The notes beneath the pieces are model-generated. The model ran no database searches. It was not told where the DNA came from and was given only the letters and a program-made list of their open reading frames with translations. A stretch of 64,000 nucleotides of DNA, taken from positions 62,001-126,000 of the forward strand of contig NZ_BDBQ01000029.1 in assembly GCF_001613065.1 (NCBI RefSeq). Reading direction: 5' to 3'. The position numbers were made by a program, and so were the translations under genes. This stretch comes from Nocardia miyunensis NBRC 108239 (GTDB taxonomy: Bacteria; Actinomycetota; Actinomycetes; Mycobacteriales; Mycobacteriaceae). Shown here in pieces: positions 58,469 through 64,000 of this stretch. Each line of letters begins with the position of its first letter. Positions within the stretch are counted from its first letter, which is position 1.

Positions 58469-60054
58469 ACACCGAATCGACGAACACCGGATCACAATCC
58501 GCGACGGACGGGCCTGCCGAGCAGTCGTCCGCGCCGGATTCCGCGATCGCACGAGGGAACCTGAGGCCGTCGGACGCGCCGGTACTCGGCCCGCGGCCGG
58601 TTTTCCGGCCCGAGGTCGACAAACACACCGCTCGCGCGTTCCGCCGCCCCGACGGGCAGAGCGGCCCCTTCGCGGAACAGCCCGCCACCCCGCAGCAGCA
58701 GGCCGCCGCACCCGAACTGGTGAACCGGCCGCCCGATGCGGTGCTGGCCGAGGCATTCGGACGTCCCGCCGGCTCCGACGAGCTACTCCAGCGCGATCCC
58801 GACGCGACCGGCGACTCCGCCGCACCCCCACCGCCCGCCGACCCGTGGCGCGACCCGGAGGCCGCGGCCCGGCTCGGCGCACCCGCGGTCGGCACTCCGG
58901 AGCCCGCTCGGCTGCGCCCGGGCATCAAGCTCACCGCTCGCGAGGTCCTGTTCGGCAGCCGCGTCGCCCCCAAGGCCCTGGCCATTCTCGCTGCGATCGC
59001 GCTGGTCATCGGCCTGGCCGGTGGTCTGGTCGGTCGGCTCACGGCCGAGGCCACCTCGGTGCTGACCTCCAAAAAAGTCACTTTGGCCCAGGACAGCGCG
59101 TCGGGGAAGCCGCAGAGTTCGGTGTCCAAGGTCGTCGACGCCGTGATGCCCTCGGTGGTGCAGATCCGCGAGACCGTCGGCGACAACGGCGCGCTCGGCT
59201 CGGGCGTGATCATCGACGGCGGCGGATACATCGTCACCAACAATCACGTGATCTCGATGGTCGCGATGGACAAGACCAATCACGGCAAGATCCAGGTGAC
59301 CTTCTCCGACGGTTCCCGGGTACCGGCCTCGCTGGTCGGCCGCGACCCCAAGACCGACCTGGCGGTGCTCAAGGTCGACAACGTCAAGAACCTCACCGTC
59401 GCCCGGCTCGGCAAATCCGACGACGTCAACGTCGGCGACGCCACGCTCGCGATCGGTTCACCGCTGGGTCTGCAGAAGACCGTCACCGCGGGCATCGTCA
59501 GCGCACTGCATCGCGCGATGGTGGAGACTCCGGAGGCCGGGGACGACACCGCCGGCGCGTTCGACGCGGTGCAGACCGACGCGGCGATCAACCACGGCAA
59601 CTCCGGTGGTGCGCTGGTCGACGGTCAGGGCAGGCTCATCGGCATCAACACGGCCATCCGCAGTGAGAGCGGCGGTTCGGTCGGGCTCGGTTTCGCGATC
59701 CCGGTCGACCTGGTCAAGCGGGTCACCCAGACGATCATCCACCACGACACGATCGAACACCCATGGCTGGGGGTGAGCGCCAAGACCAAGCAGGTCGAGA
59801 ACGACACGCTCAGCGGCGCGGCCATCGCGGACGTGGTGGCCGGCAGCCCCGCGGCCAAGGCCGGTCTGACCGAGGGTGACGTGGTGGTGAGGGTCGGTGA
59901 TCGCGAGGTGACCGAGCAAGCCGAACTCACCGTCGCGGTGATGTCCCAGCAGATCGGTCAGAAGGTCGATTTCCATGTCGTGCGGGACGGTCGGCAGGTC
60001 ACGATTCCGGTGACGCTGGAATCCGACCGGAACGCACCCAAGCCACCCCAGTAA
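58465..60054 (+). CDS. htrA: HtrA-like serine protease (DegP/HtrA, PDZ)
   Basis: Membrane-anchored protease/chaperone of 529 aa that handles misfolded envelope proteins. The N-terminal 165 residues are cytosolic and Pro-rich. A transmembrane helix follows at about 172-192 (AILAAIALVIGLAGGLVG). The trypsin-like domain has His261 (TNNHV), Asp298 (KTDLAVL) and Ser380 (GNSGGAL), and one PDZ domain covers about 430-520 (HPWLGVSAKTKQ...VVAGSPAAKAGLTEGDVVV). GTG start at 58465, overlapped by a leader-frame stop. Part of the sigE regulon block. Confidence 0.95.
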   Translation: MNTESTNTGSQSATDGPAEQSSAPDSAIARGNLRPSDAPVLGPRPVFRPEVDKHTARAFRRPDGQSGPFAEQPATPQQQAAAPELVNRPPDAVLAEAFGRPAGSDELLQRDPDATGDSAAPPPPADPWRDPEAAARLGAPAVGTPEPARLRPGIKLTAREVLFGSRVAPKALAILAAIALVIGLAGGLVGRLTAEATSVLTSKKVTLAQDSASGKPQSSVSKVVDAVMPSVVQIRETVGDNGALGSGVIIDGGGYIVTNNHVISMVAMDKTNHGKIQVTFSDGSRVPASLVGRDPKTDLAVLKVDNVKNLTVARLGKSDDVNVGDATLAIGSPLGLQKTVTAGIVSALHRAMVETPEAGDDTAGAFDAVQTDAAINHGNSGGALVDGQGRLIGINTAIRSESGGSVGLGFAIPVDLVKRVTQTIIHHDTIEHPWLGVSAKTKQVENDTLSGAAIADVVAGSPAAKAGLTEGDVVVRVGDREVTEQAELTVAVMSQQIGQKVDFHVVRDGRQVTIPVTLESDRNAPKPPQ

Positions 60055-60063
60055 CCTGGTCTC

Positions 60064-60489
60064 ATGTTCGATATCGGCTGGCCCGAGATGATGATCCTGG
60101 TGGTCGCCGCCTTGGTCGTGCTCGGGCCGGAACGGTTGCCCGGGGCTATCCGCTGGACCGCGCAGAGTCTGCGGCAGGTGCGCGATTACGCCAGCGGCGC
60201 CACCAGCCAGCTGCGCAGTGAACTCGGTCCGGAGTTCGACGAGCTGCGCAAACCGCTCGACGAGTTCAACGAGCTGCGCAGGCCGCTCGACGAGCTGCGT
60301 GGGATGACGCCGCGTTCGATGGTGACCAAACACCTGCTGAACGGGGACGATTCGCTGTTCACCGGCAATTTCGACAAGCCGGGCAGCACGTCGCCGGAGT
60401 CGGCTGCGCCGTACACCTCACCGGAGGCGTCCCCGCCGAAGCCGCTGGGACACAACGAGAAGCCACCCATCGATTTCGACGCAACATAA
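60064..60489 (+). CDS. tatB: Sec-independent translocase protein TatB
   Basis: Subunit of the twin-arginine export system, 141 aa. [29 protein letters not shown] is the characteristic opening: short transmembrane helix, the LGPERLP hinge, then an amphipathic helix ([26 protein letters not shown], stated by its ends RWTAQSLR and LRSELG) with a duplicated LDEF/LDEL-NELR segment. The tail is polar and Pro-rich. Start ATG at 60064, 9 bp after htrA. TatA and TatC are not in the window. Confidence 0.95.
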   Translation: MFDIGWPEMMILVVAALVVLGPERLPGAIRWTAQSLRQVRDYASGATSQLRSELGPEFDELRKPLDEFNELRRPLDELRGMTPRSMVTKHLLNGDDSLFTGNFDKPGSTSPESAAPYTSPEASPPKPLGHNEKPPIDFDAT

Positions 60490-60621
60490 CGATTTCGGGC
60501 CGGACCGGGCGGTCGCCCGGCAACGTTCGGCAAGGTAGAGGCCCGACGGGCGGCGCCGGACGGAATTACCACGTCAAGCGGCCTAGACACATACCGCTGT
60601 CGAGCTATCTAGACTGCGCAC

Positions 60622-61458
60622 ATGTCGGCCGATGAGGTGGCACGGGTGTTCGCGATCGATGACAAGGTCGAACGCCTCAAGGCGGCCACCGACGGAGTTG
60701 CCCAAGCGCAACAGACCATCAACGAGCTCACGCGCATCCGGCGCGCGGTCATCCGAGACTTGCATGCCGAAGGCTGGACCTTCGCCAGAATCGGTGCGGC
60801 CGCGGGACTTTCGCGCGCCCGCATCCATCAGGTGAGTACCCAGGGCCCGGTGCCCGAGGGCCTGTTCTTCGGCCACGGCCCGCTGACCATCCTCACCCCC
60901 GAGGTGCGCAGCACCACCCGCACCGCGCCGCTGGTCGGCGCACCCGATGCCACGGCACCGCACCGACTACAGGAATTACTGCGTGAACTGGGCTTCACAG
61001 TGACCGTCGAACGTTTCCTACCCGGCCGGCCGCTGGACCTCGAACGTGACGGACTCATCGTCCTGGGCGGCCCGGAGCTCTCGCCCAGCCTGCGCTATCT
61101 GGCCGGGGCCGATCCTCGCCTGCGCCGCACCATCGCCCGAGCCGGACGGGTGCGTCGCGGTATCGAGGACCGTGCCGCCCGCCGCGTCTACCGCCCCGGC
61201 GGCACCGAACCGTACGACATCGCCTATCTGGCCCGCCTGCACCGCCCCGACAGCCACGGCACAGTGCTGCTCATCGACGGACTGCATCCGCCCGGCTCCC
61301 TCGGCGCGATCCGCCTCCTCGCCACCCGCCTAGCCACTCTGCACGAACGCGCCGGCACCCACCCGTTCTCCACCGTCGTCGGCGTGCGCTACGACCGCAA
61401 CACCGGTGAGCCGCTCGAGGCGGACCTGCTGACGCCGATCTACCGCCACGAGCGATAA
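60622..61458 (+). CDS. Sigma-70 region 4-like helix-turn-helix protein
   Basis: A 278-aa protein of unknown function. Residues 1-80 hold a helical segment and a sigma-region-4-like helix-turn-helix (LHAEGWTFARIGAAAGLSRARIHQV). The remainder (about 110-275) has an alpha/beta pattern with GLIVLGGPELSPSLRYLAGADP and GTVLLIDGLHPPGSLGAIRLLATRL, reminiscent of Nocardia/Streptomyces proteins that join a DNA-binding head to a nucleotide- or ligand-binding module with GGP and final STVVGVRYD. No sigma region 2 is present, so it is not a complete sigma factor. It is convergent with the decayed monooxygenase gene. Confidence 0.75.
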   Translation: MSADEVARVFAIDDKVERLKAATDGVAQAQQTINELTRIRRAVIRDLHAEGWTFARIGAAAGLSRARIHQVSTQGPVPEGLFFGHGPLTILTPEVRSTTRTAPLVGAPDATAPHRLQELLRELGFTVTVERFLPGRPLDLERDGLIVLGGPELSPSLRYLAGADPRLRRTIARAGRVRRGIEDRAARRVYRPGGTEPYDIAYLARLHRPDSHGTVLLIDGLHPPGSLGAIRLLATRLATLHERAGTHPFSTVVGVRYDRNTGEPLEADLLTPIYRHER

Positions 61459-61744
61459 CGACGGAAGCACCGCCGCGCATCCGCGGTCATTCCTCGGAGT
61501 GCGACAACCGATCTCGCAGCACGAAGACGATTCGGCGGAGGGACCCCCTATCGCATCGCTGCTCCGAGCGACCCCCTCAGCCTGGTTGACCGTCAGGATC
61601 GCATCGTTACCGCCTACGTCGTCTTCGAGACCCGCCGACCGATTTGCGAGCACATGGGCAAGCCTGCGAGCACACCCCGAAATCCGACCGCCCAACGGTC
61701 GGGCCCGGGCATGAGTCTCGAGAGGCCCGATGACACGCGGTGTG
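61459..61744. other. Spacer left of the monooxygenase remnant
   Basis: A minus-strand frame continues through here from the monooxygenase remnant, but its sequence no longer resembles the family and is low-information, so I treat it as read-through non-coding DNA. No other feature seen. Confidence 0.35.
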
Positions 61745-62112
61745 TGCCCGCGCACTGCCCGACCGATCTCCCCACTCGAGGCCGATGCGTCGAATTCCGT
61801 TGAGGCCCAGCCGATATAGTCGTCCGGCCGAATCAGCGCGACGCTGACCTCACGCCACTCACCCGGCTGGGGCCGCGCGCCGGGAGCGACCCGGCAGCGG
61901 GTGATGTGCCGTACAGCGTCACCGAATTCGACGTCGTCGAGGACGGGATGATCGCACCGCCCGAAGTCGATCAGTGCGTAGTGACCGTCGACCAGGAGCG
62001 GGAAAAGCCTGTCCCGGTCGGAGAGTTCCAGGTTCGCGGCACGCCGACCGGTCAACGGATGTGACTGCGGCGCAACGGAATAGCGGACCGCCAGGCCGGA
62101 CAGTCGCTCCAC
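61745..62112 (-). pseudogene. C-terminal fragment of an FAD-dependent aromatic hydroxylase
   Basis: The fragment encodes LTGRRAANLELSDRDRLFPLL, DGHYALIDFG, and WREVSVALIRPDDYIGWAS, which match the thioredoxin-like C-terminal domain of class A flavin monooxygenases (PgaE/RdmE/MhpA type; usual wording G-R-R-x-P-D-L-x-L and V-R-P-D-G-Y-V-A-W). The FAD and substrate domains, about 400 residues, are missing, and the right end stops 17 bp from the divergent TetR remnant. The deletion removed the 5' part of the gene. Confidence 0.7.
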
Positions 62113-62129
62113 GAGAGCATCCTCTGTCA

Positions 62130-62751
62130 GTGACCAAGAGGCAAGGGATATCCCGCGCGAAGGCCGGTCTCACCGTGGACCGGGTCGTCGCGACCGCGTT
62201 CGACGTCCTGGACGCCGGTGGCGCGGGCAGACTCTCGACCCGCGCGATCGCGACCGAACTCGGCGTCAGCATGAATACGGTGCTGTGGCACATCCGCACG
62301 AAGGACCGTCTGCTGGAACTGATGTCCGACGCCATCGTCGGCGAGGTCGACCTGGACGACCTGGCGGGCGAGAACCTTCAGCAGGCGGCCGAGCTGTTGC
62401 ACCGGCTACGGCGAGCCATGCTGAACCACCGCGACGGCGCCCTGATCATGTCCGGCACATTCGCGCGGAACCGAACACCCTGACCTTCGCCGACCGTCTG
62501 GTCGCCATCCTGCTGGACCTGTGCCCACTCCCCGCGCCGCGGCTTGGACCTGCTGGAGCCTGTTCTACTTCACTCTGGGCCTGGTCCAGGAGGAACAAGC
62601 TTCTCCGAACACCTGGCACGACACCCCGGAAATCGACGCACGAACGCTGCCCGCCCTCGGCTCCGTCTGGCCCGAATTCAGCTCCGGCGACTTCGAGGCC
62701 CGCTTCACCTTCGGCATCCATCAAATCCTGAACTCGCCGATCCCGACCTAG
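62130..62751 (+). pseudogene. TetR-family regulator gene with two frameshifts
   Basis: The helix-turn-helix part (VDRVVATAFDVLDAGGAGRLSTRAIA, then LGVSMNTVLWHIRTKDRLLEL) is intact in frame with a GTG at 62130. Near 62465 the frame must change for EPNTLTFADRLVAILLDL to follow, and near 62520 again for RAAAWTCWSLFYFTLGLVQEEQA and the end FGIHQILNSPI. Each shift equals loss of one base. Together the three frames rebuild a normal TetR_C protein of about 205 aa. It is divergent from the monooxygenase remnant it probably once controlled. Confidence 0.75.
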
Positions 62752-62969
62752 CCTGGGCGGCTCGCTGCGCGACGCCGAGCGACGATCGGACTGTAAACCA
62801 TTGGCTTACAACGCAAGTCCCGCAACGCTCGTCGATGCGAGCGCATCCTCGACCATCAGCCCGAAGTGCGAGTTGGCGGCAGCCCGAGAGCATGCTCGAG
62901 CCCCGGCGAGACGGCCGGGCGCGTTGCAGTCCCGGACAGGCGAAGCAGCCGGTCCAGTACAGTCTGGGT
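62752..62969. other. Spacer upstream of folP2
   Basis: No gene. A TACAGT box (62958-62963) ends 6 bp before the folP2 ATG and could direct a leaderless transcript; no good -35 box was found at 17 bp. Confidence 0.35.
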
Positions 62970-63848
62970 ATGAGTTCTGCGTCGCCGTCGCCCACTTTGT
63001 GCGGGAAAACGGTGGCGACGGATCGGGCTCTGGTGATGGCGATCGTGAATCGGACGCCGGATTCGTTCTACGACCGAGGGGCCACGTTCTCCGACGACGC
63101 GGCGTTGGCGGCGGTGGATCGGGCGGTCGCCGAGGGGGCGGATCTGGTCGATATCGGCGGGGTGAAGGCCGGTCCGGGGGATGTGGTGGACGCGGCCGAG
63201 GAGACTCGGCGGGTGGTGCCGTTCGTGTCGGCGATCCGGGAGCGGTATCCGGAGCTGTTGATCAGCGTGGACACCTGGCGCGGCACGGTGGCGCGGGCGG
63301 CGGTGGCCGAGGGGGCGGATCTGATCAACGACACGTGGGCGGGGGCGGATCCCGATCTGGCCGCTGTGGCCGCCGAAACAGGTGCGGGGATCGTGTGCAG
63401 TCATACCGGAGGCGCTCGCCCGCGCACCCGGCCGCATCGGGTGCGTTACACCGACGTGGTGACGGAGGTCACCGAGACGGTGGTGCGGGCGGCGGAGAAC
63501 GCCGTCGCCGCGGGTGTGGCGAAGGACTCGATCCTCATCGATCCGACCCACGATTTCGGCAAAAACACCTATCACGGGCTCGAACTGTTGCGTGCGATGG
63601 ACATTCTTGTAAATACCGGATGGCCGGTCTTGATGGCGCTGAGCAATAAGGATTTCATCGGGGAGACTTTGGGTGTCGGCCTGTCAGAGCGATTGGAGGG
63701 CACATTGGCAGCAACGGCATGGGCAGCCGCGGCCGGCGCACGCGTCTTCCGAGTCCACGAGGTCGCCGCGACCCGGCGAGTGGTGGACATGATCGCGGCC
63801 ATCCAGGGCATCCGTCCCCCCGCACGAACTCTGCGAGGTCTGGTATGA
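62970..63848 (+). CDS. folP2: Dihydropteroate synthase-like protein FolP2
   Basis: TIM-barrel protein of 292 aa in the dihydropteroate synthase family. ALVMAIVNRTPDSFYDRG is the pterin-binding start, followed by ADLVDIGGVKAGPG, ISVDTWRGTVARAA, LINDTWAGADP, and DPTHDFGKNTYH. Several positions differ from true FolP: DIGGVKAG replaces the conserved DIGGESTRPG loop, as in mycobacterial FolP2 (Rv1207), which lacks measurable synthase activity in vitro. Start ATG at 62970. Its TGA overlaps the ATG of gpgS, as in mycobacteria. Confidence 0.93.
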   Translation: MSSASPSPTLCGKTVATDRALVMAIVNRTPDSFYDRGATFSDDAALAAVDRAVAEGADLVDIGGVKAGPGDVVDAAEETRRVVPFVSAIRERYPELLISVDTWRGTVARAAVAEGADLINDTWAGADPDLAAVAAETGAGIVCSHTGGARPRTRPHRVRYTDVVTEVTETVVRAAENAVAAGVAKDSILIDPTHDFGKNTYHGLELLRAMDILVNTGWPVLMALSNKDFIGETLGVGLSERLEGTLAATAWAAAAGARVFRVHEVAATRRVVDMIAAIQGIRPPARTLRGLV

Positions 63849-64000
63849 CAACCAACCCCGACCGTATTCCCGACAACACCTGGGCCACCAGCAACACCTG
63901 GGACCGCCCGGATTGGACCGTCGACGAACTCGTCGCCGCCAAAGCGGGCCGCACCGTCTCGGTGGTGCTGCCCGCACTGAACGAGGAGAACACCGTCGCC
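63845..64000 (+). CDS. gpgS: Glucosyl-3-phosphoglycerate synthase, N-terminal part
   Basis: Partial gene cut by the window end. The first 52 codons encode WDRPDWTVDELVAAKAGRTVSVVLPALNEENTVA (given by its ends WDRPDWTVDEL and PALNEENTVA), the start of the GT-A domain of GpgS (Rv1208), which transfers glucose from UDP-glucose to 3-phosphoglycerate in the first step of methylglucose lipopolysaccharide synthesis. The ATG at 63845 overlaps the folP2 stop (ATGA). The family call rests on these motifs and the folP2 linkage. Confidence 0.9.
   Translation, partial: MTTNPDRIPDNTWATSNTWDRPDWTVDELVAAKAGRTVSVVLPALNEENTVA

Noticed and set aside
61330..62112. 260-aa minus frame as an intact protein
   Set aside because: Only its right-hand 120 residues match a family, and these are the C-terminal domain of a much longer enzyme.
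62772..62830. tRNA-Tyr-like stretch with an anticodon-loop-like CTGTAAA
   Set aside because: No anticodon stem, T-arm or acceptor stem can be formed; resemblance is limited to about 30 nt.

Overview
The window is high-GC actinomycete DNA, most likely Nocardia or a close relative in the Mycobacteriales. The evidence is gene content and order: an Rv1217c/Rv1218c/RaaS/O-methyltransferase block next to sigE-rseA-htrA-tatB, mrp beside two lytic-transglycosylase paralogues, DUF1003 and an MgtE_N-type protein, a DivIVA-like gene overlapping tagA and followed by a DUF3117 gene, divergent glgA/glgC, folP2 overlapping gpgS, and MTB12-like and hemophore-like secreted proteins. GTG and TTG starts are common, and several genes have a -10-like box only a few bases before the start codon, as expected for leaderless mRNAs. 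I found no rRNA, convincing tRNA or CRISPR array. Assignments are from motif recognition by eye, not database searches.

Layout. 0-3.4 kb: a two-gene operon of an ATP-grasp enzyme and an uncharacterised protein with papain-like catalytic spacing. 3.4-9.4 kb: acyl-CoA synthetase, esterase, SDR and Baeyer-Villiger-type monooxygenase on the minus strand, with a divergent TetR. 9.4-16.7 kb: MFS exporter, MTB12-like lipoprotein, an orphan osmoprotectant-binding lipoprotein, and a complete OpuC/ProU-type ABC system. 16.7-24.2 kb: VOC protein, a patch of gene remnants, an OmpR-type two-component system, two small secreted proteins, GH27 alpha-galactosidase and malic enzyme. 24.2-30.6 kb: flavoprotein, small membrane protein, a repeat-rich spacer, PHP phosphoesterase, SUFU-domain protein, membrane stress protein and CitE-like lyase. 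30.7-36.4 kb: MgtE_N/PRC protein, DUF1003, two lytic transglycosylases and Mrp. 36.4-39.3 kb: a transposase remnant, an APH-type kinase, its HTH/TPR neighbour and a Cys/His-rich microprotein. 39.4-44.9 kb: DivIVA-like, tagA, DUF3117, rlmA-like, glgA and glgC. 45-49.7 kb: accessory genes (Rpn-type nuclease, XRE plus DUF397, HxlR plus SDR). 49.7-52.6 kb: a probable type VII secreted muramidase-like effector with a putative lipoprotein partner, bracketed by two related one-pass proteins. 52.8-60.5 kb: RaaS-type efflux locus and the sigE envelope-stress cluster. 60.6-64 kb: a sigma-like HTH protein, a decayed monooxygenase/TetR pair, folP2 and the start of gpgS.

The most unusual signal is a short repeat of about 80 bp placed exactly at start codons. 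At opuCA, htrA and glgA it separates two copies of a GTGA start motif and encodes a leader peptide of about 27 codons whose TGA stop overlaps the GTG of the real gene. A related palindromic-ended insert sits in frame inside the acyl-CoA synthetase gene. Other leads are the ATP-grasp/papain-like pair, the secreted-muramidase cassette, a 340-bp segmental duplication carrying truncated copies of two convergent genes, and about 120-bp tandem repeats near 27 kb.
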